Positions 33,549-45,526 of a stretch of DNA of 64,000 bases are shown here, piece after piece. Position numbers and translations under genes: made by a program. The notes beneath the pieces were generated by a model. The model made no database searches, was not told the DNA's origin, and worked only from the letters and a program-made list of their open reading frames with translations. Numbering within the stretch: the first letter of the stretch is position 1; the number at the start of each line of letters is the position of its first letter. Source of the stretch: Eulemur rufifrons (taxonomy: Eukaryota; Chordata; Mammalia; Primates; Lemuridae); NCBI RefSeq assembly GCF_041146395.1, contig NC_091009.1:1088501-1152500 (forward strand), read 5' to 3'.

Positions 33549-35153
33549 GATTTAGGGGTAGGATTATGGTAATGTTTAGGGATGAAGATTAGTGTCAGGG
33601 TGGGGTCTTAGGTTAGGGGTTGGGGTTAAAAGTTAGTGTTAGGTTTAACAGTTACAGTTAGGTTTACGGTTAAGTTTCAGGGTTAGGGTTAAGGTTTGGG
33701 TTTAGCGTTTGGCACAGGGGTAGGCTTCAGTGTTAGCTTTATGGTTAAAGATTAGGATTAGTGTTAGTGTGAGGATTAATGGTAAGGGTCAAGATTAATG
33801 GTTCAGGTTGGGGTTAGGCTTAGGTTTAGGGTTAGGTGTTAGGGTTAGGCTTAGGGTTAAGGGATAGGATTAGGGTTAAGTGTTGGGCTTAGGGTTAGTG
33901 TTTAGTGTTAGGGTTATCATTAAGGATTAGGGTTAGGGTCAGGGTTAAATGTTTGGGTGCGGGTAATGGTTAGGGTCAGGGTTAAGGTTTACGGATAGGG
34001 TTAGTGTTAAGGGTTACGGGTAGGTTTAGGGTTCAGGGTTAGAATTAGCGTTAGGGCTTAAGGTTAGGATTAGGTGTTAGGTTACATTTAGGGTTAGATC
34101 TAGGCGTTAGAGTAAGGATTAAGAGATAGGGTTAGGTTTAATGCTTAGGATTAGGGTTAGGGTTTGGGGTAAAAGTAAGTGTTAGGGAAAAGGTTTAAGT
34201 ATCAAAGGTTAGGGTTATGTTTAGCTGTAGTGTTAAGGTTAGGGATAAGGGATAAGATTGGCATAAGGGTTTTCCTTACTGTTAGGGTTAAGGGTTACGC
34301 TTAGATTAAAGGTTAAGGTTAGGGTCAGTGTTAAGGGTTAGGGTGAGTGTTAACGGTTACGGTAAAGGTTAAGCGTTAGTGTTAGGGATTAGCGATTAGG
34401 GTATTTGGTAAGTGTTAGGGTTAGGAGTTAGTGTTTTATGAAAGGTTATGGTTAGAATTAGGATTGGGGTTAGTGTTAGGGTTAGGGTTAGGGTAAAAGG
34501 ATAGGATTAGGGTTAAGGGTTGGGCTCAGGGTTAGGGTTAAATTTTAGTATTAGGGTTAATGTTTAGTGTTATGGTCCACTGTAAGTGTTAGGGTGAGGG
34601 TTAACGGTTAGGATTAGGCTTAGAGGTTGGGGATATAGTGGGGGTTCAGTGTTAGGATTAGGTTTAGGGTTCAGGGTTAGGGTTAGCTTTAGGGGTTACG
34701 GTTAGGTGTTAGGTTACTGTCAGGGTTGGGTCTAGTCGTGAGGGTAAGGTTTAGGGTTAGCTTTAAGAGCTAGGGTTAGGTTTAATGGTTAAGATTAGGA
34801 TTAGGTTTAAGGGTTAGGGTAAGGCTTAGGGCTTAGGGTCAAGGGTTAAGGGTTTCTGTTAGGCATAGCGTTGGGATTAGAAGTAAGGGTTACTGTCAGT
34901 GTTAGGGTTGTAGGCAGGGTTCCGGTTAGGGTTAGTGGTTTAGAATTAGGGTTAGGGATTAGGTGTTACAGTTTTGACTAGGAGATAGGGTTAGAATTAT
35001 GGGATAGGGGTTGTTCTCAGGGAATGGGTTATGCATTAACGTTAGGATAAGAGGTTAAAGTTAGGCTCATGGTCAGTTTTACATGTTAAGGGGAGAAATA
35101 GGAACAGGGTTAGGTGTTATGTTCAGGGTGAGGGATATCTGTTACAGGTATTG

Positions 35154-35363
35154 TTTATGTTTAGCGCACGGGCTATGTCTGCCTTAGGAAAGGGCGGGGG
35201 GAGGTTCGGGGGCTGGGATTGTCACCAGGATCCCACTGTATCGTACTCTGGTTATGGGCCCGTGGGTTTCATGCAGGACACAGTGGTAGAGCCTCCTTTC
35301 ACGCATGGCATGGGAGGATTGCAGGCTTCCTAAACTCTAAGAAAGCAAGAAGTCTGAGAATTA
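35154..35363 (-). repeat. Module A (copy 5, inverted)
   Basis: A type A module sharing GTCACCAGGATCCCACTG with the copy 4.09 kb upstream. It has GGGCTATGTCTGCCTTAGG for the usual GGGCCCTGTCTGCATTAGG and a G-rich AAAGGGCGGGGGGAGG stretch. Confidence 0.88.
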
Positions 35364-35903
35364 GATTTAGGGTTAGGATTCTGGTTAGGGTTAAGGATGA
35401 AGTTTAGTGCTAGGGTGAGGGCTTAGGGTTAGGGATTAGGGTTAGTGTTAAAGGTTACTCTTAGGTTTAATGGTTACAGTTCGGTTTAGGGTTGAGGTTT
35501 ACGGTTAGGGTTAAGATGAGGGGTTAGGGTTTGGTATAGGGTTAGGGTTAGGTACAGGGTTAGGGTTAAGTGTTAGGTTTAGGGTTGAAGATTAGGATTA
35601 GGGTTAGGATTAAAGGTTAGTGTCAGAGTTAACGGTTAGGGTTAAGGTTAAGAGTTAGGGTTAGTGTTTAGGTTTAGGGTTAAGGGTTAGGTTTAGTTTT
35701 AGGGTTAGAGTTATATGTTATGGTTTGTGTTAGAGGTTAGGGTTAGGTTTACTGTTCACGGTTAGGGTTACGTTTAGGGGTTAGCATTAGGGTTAGGGAT
35801 TAGGTTTAGGGTAAGGGTTTAGAGTTAGTGTTGGGCTTTAGGCTCGGGGCTTAGGTTCAGGGTCAGGGGTTAGGGTTGGTGGTAGGGCTTAGATTTAGCG
35901 GCC

Positions 35904-36095
35904 AGTTTAAGGGCACAGGACCTGGTTAATCTACGGTGAGAGGGGTGCGGTCGGAGTCACCACGAAAGCACAACATCATTCCCTGGGCCCTGGGACAAGA
36001 CCTACATGCAGGACTCAGGCGGAGCCTCATCTCACACATGGCATGGCTGTATTGTAGGCTTGCTTCACTCTGGGAATGGAAGTAGTGTGAGAATT
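35904..36095 (-). repeat. Module C (copy 3, inverted)
   Basis: A type C module in reverse, with ACCTGGTTAATCTACGGTGA, GGGGTGCGGTCGGAGTCACC and ACGAAAGCACAACATCATTC. It is closer to the type C consensus of the CCCTAA domains than the upstream inverted copy. Confidence 0.88.
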
Positions 36096-36898
36096 AGGGT
36101 TAGGGTTGGGGTTAGGGGTTTCGAGTTAGGGGTTCGGTTTCGAGTCAGGGTTAAGTGGTAGGGATTAGTGATTAGGGTTAGAGTTAGTGTTACGAGTTAT
36201 GTGTTAAGTCTGGTTAGGGGGCCAGGGTAAGGTTTAGGTTTGGAGTTAGCGTTAGGGTTAGGCGTTAGGGTTAAGGGATAGGGTTAGGGTTAAGGGTTAG
36301 GCTTAGGGTTAGGGTTCAGGTTTAGGGTTAGGGTCAGGGTTAAGGGTTAGGGTCAGGGTTAACAGTTAGGGTTAGGGGGTTAGGGATAGGTTTAGGGTTA
36401 AGGGTCAAGGCTATGGTTCAGGTTTAAGGTTAGCATTAGGGGGTTAGCGTTAGTGTTAACTGTAGGTCAGTGTTGGGTTTAGATCTCTAGGCATTAGGGT
36501 AAAGGTTAGGGTTAGGGTTAATTGTTAGGGTTTTGTTTAATGGTTAGGATTGGGATTAGCGTGAAGAGTTAGGGTTAAGGTTAGGGGTTATGACTAAGGA
36601 TCAACGGTTAGGGTTATTTTTATGTGTAGGGTTAGCGTAAGGGGTTAGGGTTATTGTTAGTGTTGTTCGGAGGGTTAAGGTTAGGGTTGGCGTTTCACAA
36701 TTAGGGATTAGGTGTTATGGTTATGGCTAGGAGTTAGGGTTAGAATTACGGTATAGGTCTTGTTCTCAGGGTGTCATGCATTAACGTTATGATAAGGGCT
36801 TAAAGTTAGGGTTACGGTGAGCTTTACCTGTTAAGGTGAGCAGTAGGATCAGGGTTAGGTGTTATGTTCTGGGTTAGGGTTATGGGTGAAGGGTAGGG

Positions 36899-37084
36899 TT
36901 TATCCTTAGGGCACGGGCCCTGTATGCACTAGGAGGCGAAGTTAGGGATCTGTGATGATCCCTGGGAACCCATTCTTTAGTACGCAGTGTATGGGCCTCT
37001 GGGTTTCATGCAGGACACTGTGGTAGAGCGGGCTTTCATGCATGGCTTAGTAGGATTGTAGGCTTTCAAAACTCTGAGAATTAG
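36899..37084 (-). repeat. Module B (copy 4, inverted), 17-bp deletion
   Basis: A type B module whose end reads AACTCTGAGAATTAGATTT. The copy at 32,814 has CTCTGAGAAAGCAAGGAGTC followed by TGAGAATT. The lost bases lie between two TCTGAGA words, the pattern expected from slippage between short direct repeats. Confidence 0.87.
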
Positions 37085-37321
37085 ATTTCGGGTTAGGATT
37101 ACGGCACGGTTTAGGGATGAAGATTAGTGTTAGGGTGAGGGCTTAGGGTTTGGGTTAGGGTTAGGGGTAGGGTTCATCGTTAGGGTTACGTTTAGGCAGT
37201 AGCGTTATGGGTTAGGAATAGGGTAAGGGTTTAATGTTAGTGTTGGGCGTTAGGGTCATGGCTTAAGTTTAGGGTTAGGGGTTAGTGTTAGAGTTAGTGT
37301 TAGGGCTTAGATTTAGAGGTT

Positions 37322-37514
37322 ATTTTAAGGGCACAGGACCTGTGTAATCTATGGTGAGAAGTGTGCGGAATGGGTCATCGCCACACCACACCATCGTACC
37401 CTAGGCCTTGGGCCCAGACCTACATGTAGGTCTCAGGCAGAGCCTCTTCTCACGCATGGCATGGTTTTATTGTAGGCTTGGCTAACTCTGAGAATGGAGG
37501 AAGTGTGAGAATTA
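37322..37514 (-). repeat. Module C (copy 4, inverted, diverged)
   Basis: A type C variant: GACCTGTGTAATCTATGGTG, GAAGTGTGCGGAATGGGTCA, ACACCATCGTACCCTAGGCC and TTGTAGGCTTGGCTAACTC. The words GTGTGG/ACCATCGTACC and TGGCTAACTCTGAGAATGG resemble the C copies at 41,064 and 43,860 rather than those in the D-A-C-B units. It therefore pairs with the region just beyond the 39.03-kb switch. Confidence 0.82.
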
Positions 37515-38288
37515 TGGTTATGATTAGGGTTAGGTGTTTGGGGTTAGGGGTTAGTGTTCGAGTGAGGGTTAGGGGTTAGGGATTAGGGGTTAGGGTTAAT
37601 GTTAGCATTAGGGGTTAACGGTTAGGGTTGGGTTAGGGACTAGGGTTAGATTTAGGGTTGGGGTAGGTTTAGGGTTAGGGGTTAGGGTTAGGGTTAAGGG
37701 ATAGGATTAGGGTTAAGGGTTAAGGCTTAGGGTTAGCATTAAGGGATGGCTTAGGGTTAAGGGTTAGGGTTATGGTCCGAGTTAAGGGTTAGGATGAGGG
37801 TTAACAGTTAGGGTTATAAGTTAGGGATAGTGTTAGGATTAAGGTCTAGGGTTAGGGTTAGAGGTAGTTTTACTGCTAAGATTAGGTCTAGGCATTAAGG
37901 TAAGGGTTAGTGTTAGGATTAGGTTTAATTGTTAGGATTAGGATCAGAATTAAGGGTTAGGCTTAGGGTTAGGGGATAGGGTTAGAGTTTAGGGTAAACT
38001 TTTAAGGTTATGTTTAGGGATAAGGTTAGGGTTAGCGTTTAAGGTTAGGGTTAGTATTAGGGTTGTTTGTAGGGTTAAGGTAATGTTTAGTGGTTAGAAT
38101 TAGGGTTAGGGATTAGGGGTTACTGTTATGGCTAGGAGTTTGGGTTAGTATTAAGTGATAGGGGTTGTTCTTAGCATAAGTGTTATGCATTAACGTTAGA
38201 ATAAGTGGTTAAAGTTAGGTTTACGGTGAGGTTTATGTGTTAAGGTGAGCAATAGGATCAGGGTTAGAATTATGAGTGAGGGGTAGGG

Positions 38289-38490
38289 TTTTGCTTAGGG
38301 TATGGGCCCTGTCTGCCCTAGGAGTGGGATTGAGGGGGATGCGATTGTCACCAGAAACCCACTCTATCGTATGCAGGGTATGGGCCCATGGGTTTCTTGT
38401 AGGACACTCTGGCAGAGCCTGATTTCACGCATGGTAAAGGAGGATTGTAAGCTTTCCAATCCCTAAGAAAGTAAGAAGTCTGAGAATTAG
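38289..38490 (-). repeat. Module A (copy 6, inverted, diverged)
   Basis: A diverged type A module: GCTTAGGGTATGGGCCCTG, GGAGTGGGATTGAGGGGGAT, ACCAGAAACCCACTCTATCG and TTCTTGTAGGACACTCTGGC. Many single-base changes separate it from the A copies in regular units, as expected near an array edge or rearrangement point. Confidence 0.82.
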
Positions 38491-38816
38491 ATTTAGGGTT
38501 AGGATTATCGTTATGGTTAGGGATGAAGTTTAATCTTAGGGTGAGGGCTTCGGGTAAGGGGATAGGGTTAGTTATAGGGTTAAAAGTTACTGTTAGGTTT
38601 AACAGTTACAGTTAGACTTAGGGTTTAGGTTTAGGGTTAGGGTTAAGCTTAGGGGTTACGGTTTGGTACAGGGTTAGGGTTAAGTGTTAGGGTTAGGGTT
38701 AAAGATCATGACTAGGGTTAGAGTTAAGGGTTAGTTTGAGTGTTAACAGTTAGGGTTAAGGATAACTTTTCGGGTTAGGGGTTAGGATTAGTGTTCGGGC
38801 TGAGATTTAGCGGTTA

Positions 38817-39004
38817 GTTTAAGGGCACAGGACCTGTTTAATCTATGGTGAGAGTGCTGCACAGGGTCGCTGCGACACGACACCACCATACGCTGGGCCT
38901 TGGGCCAAGACCTACATACAGGGCTCAGGTGGAGCCTCTTCTCACGCATGACATGGCTGTATTGTAGGCTTGGTTAACTCTGAGAATGGAAGAAGTGTGA
39001 GAAA
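38817..39004 (-). repeat. Module C (copy 5, inverted), next to the switch
   Basis: A complete type C module in reverse with AGTGCTGCACAGGGTCGCTG, CACGACACCACCATACGCTG and TAACTCTGAGAATGGAAGAA. It is the last module before the orientation switch. Its outer part (AGTTTAAGGGCACAGGACC) is mirrored by the half module at 39,111-39,150. Confidence 0.84.
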
Positions 39005-39110
39005 TCGGGTTAGGGCTGGCTGTAGGTGTTTTTAACCCCTAACCCTAACACTAACCCCAAGGTTAAATCTAACCGTAACCCTTACGCCAACCCTAACCCT
39101 AACCCTAACC
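39005..39110. other. Head-to-head orientation switch TTAGGG to CCCTAA
   Basis: G-rich repeat (ATCGGGTTAGGGCTGG) changes within a few bases to C-rich repeat around 39,021-39,045, reading GTAGGTGTTTTTAACCCCTA. From there to 39,110 the plus strand is CCCTAA-type, ending in about three perfect repeats that run into half of a type C module. The arrangement TTAGGG then CCCTAA is the polarity expected for joined chromosome ends. An inversion inside the array would give the same polarity. Confidence 0.9.
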
Positions 39111-39150
39111 CCTCTCACTGTAGAATAAACAGGTCCTGTGCCCTTAAACT
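39111..39150 (+). repeat. Half of a module C joined to CCCTAA repeats
   Basis: Only the right end of type C is present: CCTCTCACTGTAGAATAAAC and AGGTCCTGTGCCCTTAAACT. The left 150 bases are replaced by a short run of perfect CCCTAA repeats. The truncation point is sharp. It fits a break inside a module that was then capped by, or recombined with, telomere-type repeat. Confidence 0.82.
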
Positions 39151-39672
39151 AACCGCTAAATCTAAGCCCTAACATCAACCCTAAACTCTGACCCTAAATC
39201 TAAGCCCTGAGCCTAAAGCCCAACGCTAACTCTAAACTCTTACCCTAAAGCTAATCCCTAACCCTAATGCTAACCCCTAAACATAACCCTAACTGTGAAC
39301 CCTAAACCTAACCCTAACCTCGAGCGCTAACCATAGCACTTAACTCTAACCCTAAACCTAACATGAACCCTTAATCCTAACACTAACCCTAACCCTAACT
39401 CTTAACTTTAACCCTGACTGTTAACCCTCACACTAACCTTTAAACCTAACCTTAATCGTAATCTTTAACCCTAAACCTAATATTTAACCCTAATCCTGTA
39501 CCAAACCCTAAACCCTAACCTTAAACCTAACCGTAAACCTTAACCCTGAACCTAACTGTAACGGTTAAAACTAAGAGTAACCTGTAATGCTACCCGTAAC
39601 CCCTAACTCTAAGCCTTCACCCTAACACTAACCTTGATCCTTAACCCGAACCCTAACCCTAACCCTAAATCT

Positions 39673-39880
39673 AATTCTCAGTCTTCTTGCTTTCTTAGAG
39701 TTTAGAAAGCCTACAATCCTCCCATTCCATGCGTGAAAGGAGGCTCTTCCACTGTGTCCTGAATGAACCGCTGGGGCCCATAACCAGAGTACGATAGAGT
39801 GGGTTCCTGGTGACAATCCCAGCCCCCTAACTCCCGGCCCCCGCCTAATGCAGACAAGGCCGGTGTCCTAAGCATAAACT
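39673..39880 (+). repeat. Module A (copy 7, diverged)
   Basis: A type A module with CATTCCATGCGTGAAAGG, TGTCCTGAATGAACCGCTGG, GGTTCCTGGTGACAATCCC and ACAAGGCCGGTGTCCTAAGC. It is the first full module right of the switch. Its mirror partner by order is the diverged A at 38,289. Confidence 0.85.
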
Positions 39881-41063
39881 CTACACCTCACCCAAAACTC
39901 TAACCCTGAAAATAACGTTTAACCCTGATTCTATTGCTCACCTTAGAATGTAAACCTCACTGTAACCTGAACTTTAACCTCTTATCCTAACGTTAATGCA
40001 TAACACTTACCCTGAGAATAACCCCTATCCCATAATTCTAACCCTATCTCCTAGTCATAACTGTAACAACTAATCCCTAACCCTAATTCTAAACCACTAA
40101 CACTAACTGTTACCCTACGTAGTTACTGTTACGGTAACCTACTGTTACCCTAACACTGAACCTAACCCTTACTCCTAACGCCAAAGCTATGGCTAAAAAT
40201 AATGCTAACCCTTGACCCTTTACCCTAACTCCTAACCCTAATCCTAATCCTAACCACTAAACCCAAACTTAGCTCTTAACCCTAACCCTAAACCTTACCC
40301 TGACGCCTAGACCTAACACTAACACTAAACTAACACCTAACCCTAATCATAACCCCTAAAGCTAACCCTAACCCTGAACCCTAAACCTAACCCTAACACT
40401 TAATACTAACTATATCCCTAACCCCTAACCCTAACCCTAACCGTTAACCCTCACCCTAACCCTTAAACCGGACCCTAACACTAAATCTTAACCCTAACAC
40501 TAAATTTTAACCCTAAACCTACGCCCAACCCTTAACCATAATCCTATCCCTTAACCCTAAACCTAACCCCTAACCCTAAACCTAACACTAACCCCAATCC
40601 TAATTCTAACCATAGCCCTTAATACATCACTACGCCTAACCCCTAACCCTAACCCCTAATGCTAACCCTAACACTGAACCCTAAACCTAACCCTATCCCT
40701 AACCCTTAAACATAACTCTATCCCTAACCAATAATCCTAAGCCTAATCTTTAACCCTCACCCTAGAGCTTAACTCGAACCGTAACCCTAAGCCTAAACCC
40801 CAACCCTAACACTTAACACAAACCCTAAGCCTTAACACTTAACCCCAATCCTATCCTTTAACCCTAACACTAACCCTGATGCCTAATCCTAACCCTAACA
40901 CTAACCCCAACCATAAATCTAACCCTAGCCCCTAACGCAAAACTAACCCCTAACCCCTAACCCCTAACCCTAACACTAACCCTAAATCCTAGTCCCTAAC
41001 CACTAAACCTCACTTGAACCCTAACCCCTAACACCAAACCCTTAACCCTAACCGTAACCCTAT

Positions 41064-41253
41064 TTCTCACACTACTTCCATTCTCAGAGTTAACCAAGCT
41101 TAAAATACAACCATGCAATGCGTGAGTAGAGTTTCTGCATGAGTCCTGCAAGTAGGTCTGGGCCAAAGGCCCAGGATCCGATGGTGTGGTGTCGCATGGA
41201 AACATTCTGCACCCTTCTCACCATAGATTACACAGGTCCTGTACCCTTAAACT
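41064..41253 (+). repeat. Module C (copy 7, diverged)
   Basis: A type C module with TTTCTCACACTACTTCCATT, CTCAGAGTTAACCAAGCTT, GATCCGATGGTGTGGTGTCG and CATAGATTACACAGGTCCTG. The TGGTGTGGTGTCG step and the ACACAGGTCCTG end resemble the inverted C at 37,322. Confidence 0.85.
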
Positions 41254-41770
41254 AACCGCTAAATCAAAGCCCAAACACTGACCCTAACCCCTAACCCTAA
41301 ACCTAAGCCCTGACCCTAATGCCCAACACTAACACTAAACGCTTACCCTAAACCTAACCCCTAAATGTAACCTTAACCATGAACCCTAAACCTAACCCAA
41401 ACCCCTAACCCTAACCATAACACTTAACTCTAACCCTAAACCTAACATGAGCACTTAACCCTAACCCTAACCCATAACCCTAACACTTAACCTTAACCCT
41501 AACCGTTAACCCTCACACTAAACCTTAACCCTAACCCTAATCCTAATCTTTAACCCTAAACCTAGCACTTAACCCTTACCCTGTACCAAAACCTAACCCC
41601 TAATCTTAACCCTAACCGTAAACCTTAAAGCTTAACCCTAAACCTAACTGTAACTGTTAAACCTAACACTAACCTTTAACCCTGACCCTAACCGAAACCC
41701 CTAACCCTAAGCCCTCACCATAACAGTAACCTATATTGCTAACCCTAACCCTAATCCTAGCCCTAAATTT

Positions 41771-41970
41771 AATTCTCAGACTTCTTGCTTTCTCAGAGTT
41801 TACAAAGCCTACAATCCTCCCATGCCATGTGTAGAAGGAGGCTCGGCCACTGTGTCCGGCATGAAACCAGGGGGCCCATACCCAGCATATGATAGAATGG
41901 CTTCTGGCATCTATCCCAGCCCCCTAAGCCCCCTCCTAGAGCAGGGAGGGCTCGTGATATAAGCATAAAC
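41771..41970 (+). repeat. Module A-like (copy 8, diverged)
   Basis: A type A/D intermediate: CTCAGAGTTTACAAAGCC, CCATGTGTAGAAGGAGG, TCCGGCATGAAACCAGGGGG, CAGCATATGATAGAATGGC and GCAGGGAGGGCTCGTGATAT. The C-rich middle is short and the ACAGGGCCC end is heavily changed. Confidence 0.78.
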
Positions 41971-42850
41971 ACTACCCGTCACCCATAACCCTAACCCTGA
42001 ACATCACAGCTCACCCTGATACTATTGCTCACCTTAACACATCAACCTCACCATAACTCTAACTTGAACCCGTTATCCTAACGTTAATGCATAAGACTTA
42101 CCCTAAGAACAACCCCTATCCCTTAATTCTAACCCTAACTCCTAGCCACAATTATAACACCTAATCCCTAAGGCTAATTCAAAATTGCTAAACATTACCT
42201 TACCCCTACAAACAACCCTAACACTAACCCTAACCCTAACCGCTAACCCTAACCGTACACCTAAAAATAACCGTAACACTTGACACTTAACCCTAACCCC
42301 TAACCTTAACCCTAACCCTTAACCTTGATCCTAATCCTAACAATTAAACCTAACCCTAACTCTTAAGCCTAACACTAACACGTACCCTAACGCCTAGACC
42401 TAACCCTAAGAGTAAACGTAACCCCTAACCCTAACCCTAATCCCTAATGCTAACCCTAACACTGAACCCTAATCCTAAGCCTTAAACCTAACTCTATCCT
42501 TAAGCCATAAGCCTAGCCCTAACTGTTAACCCCACACTAACCCTTAACTCGAACTGTAACCCTAACCCTTAAAACTAAACCTAACACTTAACGCTAACCC
42601 TAAGCCTTAACGCTTAACCCTTATCCTATCCCTTAACCCTAACCCTAACTCCTAATGCTAACCATAACCCCACCATAAATCTAACCCTAGCCCCTAACCC
42701 AACCCTAACCCCTAAACCCTAACCCTATCACTAAACCCAACACCTACTCCCTAACCCCTAATCCTCACTCGAAGCTTAAGCCCTAACCCTAAGCCCTCTC
42801 CCTGACTAATCTTCATTCCTAACTCTAACCATAATCCTAACCCTAAATCT

Positions 42851-43052
42851 AATTCTCAGACTTTTTGCTATCTCAGAGTTTTAAAAGCCTACAATTCTCC
42901 AAAGCCATGCGTGAAAGCTGGCTCTACCACAGTGTCCTGCATGAAACCCAGGAGCCCATACTCTGTGTACAATAGAGTGGGTTCCTGGGGACAATCACGG
43001 CCCCCTAACTCCCCCTGCTAGTGCTGACAGGGCCTATGCCCTAAGCAAAAAC
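42851..43052 (+). repeat. Module B/D intermediate
   Basis: This module combines a B-type front (GTGAAAGCTGGCTCTACCAC, AGTGTCCTGCATG) with a D-type middle (CCCAGGAGCCCATACTC, TTCCTGGGGACAATCACGGC) and a B-type end (GACAGGGCCTATGCCCTAAG). It may be a recombinant or may resemble the state before B and D separated. Confidence 0.75.
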
Positions 43053-43859
43053 CCTGCACCTCACCCATAACCCTAACCCTGAACATAACACCTAACCCTG
43101 ATGTTATTGTTCACCTTAACACGTAAACCTCACTGTAACCCTAACTTTTACCCCCTATCCTAATGTTATTGAATAACACTTACCCTAAGAACAAACCCTA
43201 TCCCTTAATTCTAAGCCTAACTCCTAGCATAACCGTAACACCTAATCCCTAACCTTAATTCTCAACTGTTAAACTTTACCTTCACCCTACAAACAACCCT
43301 AACACTAACCCTAACTCTAACCGCTAACCCTAACCCTAACCATTACACTGATCATAATCCTAACAATTAAACCTAACCCTAATTCTTAACCCTAACACGA
43401 ACCATTACCATAATGCCTAGACCTAACCCTAACTGTAACCCTAACCCCTAACCCTAACCCTAACCGCTAATGCTAACCCTAACCCCGAACCCTAAACCTA
43501 ACCCTAACCCTATCCCTTAAACCTATTACTATCCCTAAACCATTACCCTAATCGCAACTGTTAACCCTCACTCTCACCCTTAACTTGGACCGAAACCCTA
43601 ACCCTTAACCCTAACCTTAACCCTTACTGCTAATCTTAAGCCTTCACCCTTTACCTTAATCCTATCTCGTAAGCCTAACCCTAAGGCTGACCCCTAACCC
43701 GCCCGAACATTAACCCTAACCCTAAATCTAACGCTAGCCCCTTACAAAAACCTAACACCTAACCCCTGACACACTAATCCTAACTTCTAATTCCTAACAG
43801 CTAAACTTCACTCAAACCCTAACCTCTAACCCTAAACACATAACCCTAACCATAACCCT

Positions 43860-44050
43860 AATTCTCACACTTCCTCCGTTCTCAGAGTTGACCAAGCCTA
43901 CAATAGAGCCATGCCACAAATGAGAAGAGGCTCTGCCTGAGTCCTGCATGTAGGTCTGGGCCCGAGGCCCAGGTACGATGGTGTGGTGTTGAGGCGACCC
44001 AGTCTGCACCCTTCCCACCATAGATTAAACAGAGCATGTGCCCTTAAACT
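43860..44050 (+). repeat. Module C (copy 8, diverged)
   Basis: A type C module with CACACTTCCTCCGTTCTCAG, GTTGACCAAGCCTACAATAG, TGGGCCCGAGGCCCAGGTAC, GATGGTGTGGTGTTGAGGCG and AAACAGAGCATGTGCCC. It belongs to the same older C subgroup as the copies at 41,064 and 37,322. Confidence 0.83.
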
Positions 44051-44570
44051 AACCACTAAATCTAAGCCCTAACACTAAACCTAAATCCTAACCCTAAACC
44101 TCGGCCCTTATCCTAACGCCCAACAGTAACACTAAACACTCACCCTAAACTTAACCCGTAACCCGAACCCCTAAATGTAACCCTAACCATGAACCCTAAA
44201 CCTAACCCTAACCTCTAGCCATAACCATAACACTTAACTCTAACCCTAAACGTTACACGAAGCCTTATTCCTAACCCTAACCCCAACCGTAACACTTAAT
44301 CTTGACCCTTACCATTAACCCTCACACTAACCCTTAACCCTAACCCTAATCCTAATCTTTAACCATAAACCTAACACTGAAGCCTAACCCTGTGCCAAAC
44401 GCTAAAACCAAACCTTAACCCTAACCCTGAAACTTAACCGTAAACGTAACTGTAACTATTAAAAATAACACTAACCTTTAACGCTAACCCCTAACCCTCA
44501 GAGGCCACCCTAACACTAATCTTCCTCTCTAAACATTACCATAATCCTACCCCTAAATCTAATTCTCAGA

Positions 44571-44767
44571 CTTCTTGCTTTCTCAGAGTTAAGAAAGCCT
44601 ACAATCCTCCCATGCCATGAGTAAAAGGGGGCTCTTCCACTGTGTCCTGCATGAAACCCAGGAGCCCATACCCAGCGTATGATAGAGTGCGTTCCCGGGG
44701 ACAATCCCATCCCTCTAACCCCCGCCCCCCACCCAGTGCAGACAGGGACCGTACGCTAGGTATAAAC
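44571..44767 (+). repeat. Module D (copy 4)
   Basis: A type D module with CTCAGAGTTAAGAAAGCC, GAGTAAAAGGGGGCTCTTCC, GGAGCCCATACCCAGCGTAT, GTTCCCGGGGACAATCCC and AGTGCAGACAGGGACCGTAC. Overlapping minus-strand frames of 64 and 76 codons span it. They match other D copies only because the repeat matches. Confidence 0.86.
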
Positions 44768-45526
44768 ACTATCCCTAACAGATAACCCTCACCCTCAATA
44801 TAAAACCTGACCCTGAACCTATTGCTCACCTTATAACATAAACCTCTCCGAAACCCTAACTTATCCCCTTATCTTAACATTAATGTATAACACCCTGAGA
44901 AGAAGCCCTATCCCATAATTCTAAATCTAATCCCCAGCCATAACCCTAACACCTCATCCCTAATTCTAAAATGCCAACCCTACCTTCACCCTACCAACAA
45001 CCCTAACCCTAACCCTAAACCCTTACCCTAACCCTACGCCTAAAAATAACCCTAACCATTGATCCTTAGTCATAACCCCTAAACCTTAACCCTAACCCTT
45101 CATGCTAATCCCAATCCTAACCATAAAACATAACCCTACTTAACCCTACCGCTAACCTCTACCCTAATGCCTAGATATCTAACCCCAACACTGACCTACA
45201 GTTAACACTAATCCTAACCCCAAATCCTAACCTTAAAGCTGAACCTTAAACATAACCCTTAACCCTAACCCTATCCCTAACCCCCTAACCCTAACCCTAA
45301 CTGTTAAGCCTCACCCTAACATTAACCCTGACTCTAACCCTATCCCTTAACCCTAACCCCTAACCCTAACGCTAACCACAACCCTAAACCTAACCCTGGC
45401 CCCCTAACCCAGACTTAACACCTTACCCCTAACACAAACTCTAACCCTAACCACTAATCCCTAGCACCTGACCCTGACTCGAAACCTAACCCGTAACTCG
45501 AAACCCCTAAACCCAAACCTAACCCT

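Larger units (their letters stand above)
33342..37084 (-). repeat. D-A-C-B unit, inverted copy 2
   Basis: Modules D (33,342), A (35,154), C (35,904) and B (36,899) repeat the order seen from 29,251. After the last B the regular pattern breaks. The next modules are C (37,322), A (38,289) and C (38,817), more diverged and closer together, up to the orientation switch at 39.03 kb. Confidence 0.82.
28269..39035 (-). repeat. Degenerate TTAGGG array, inverted domain
   Basis: The stretch is built of TTAGGG-related words (TTAGGT, TTAAGG, TTAGTG, TTACGG), G-rich on the plus strand throughout. Modules appear in inverted orientation in the order F-E-D-A-C-B-D-A-C-B-C-A-C. The D-A-C-B block repeats once with an offset of about 4.09 kb (29,251 to 33,342). 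Shared non-canonical words such as GTTTGGGTGCGGGTAATGG recur at the same offset. No gene, promoter or other transposon is visible between modules. Confidence 0.95.
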
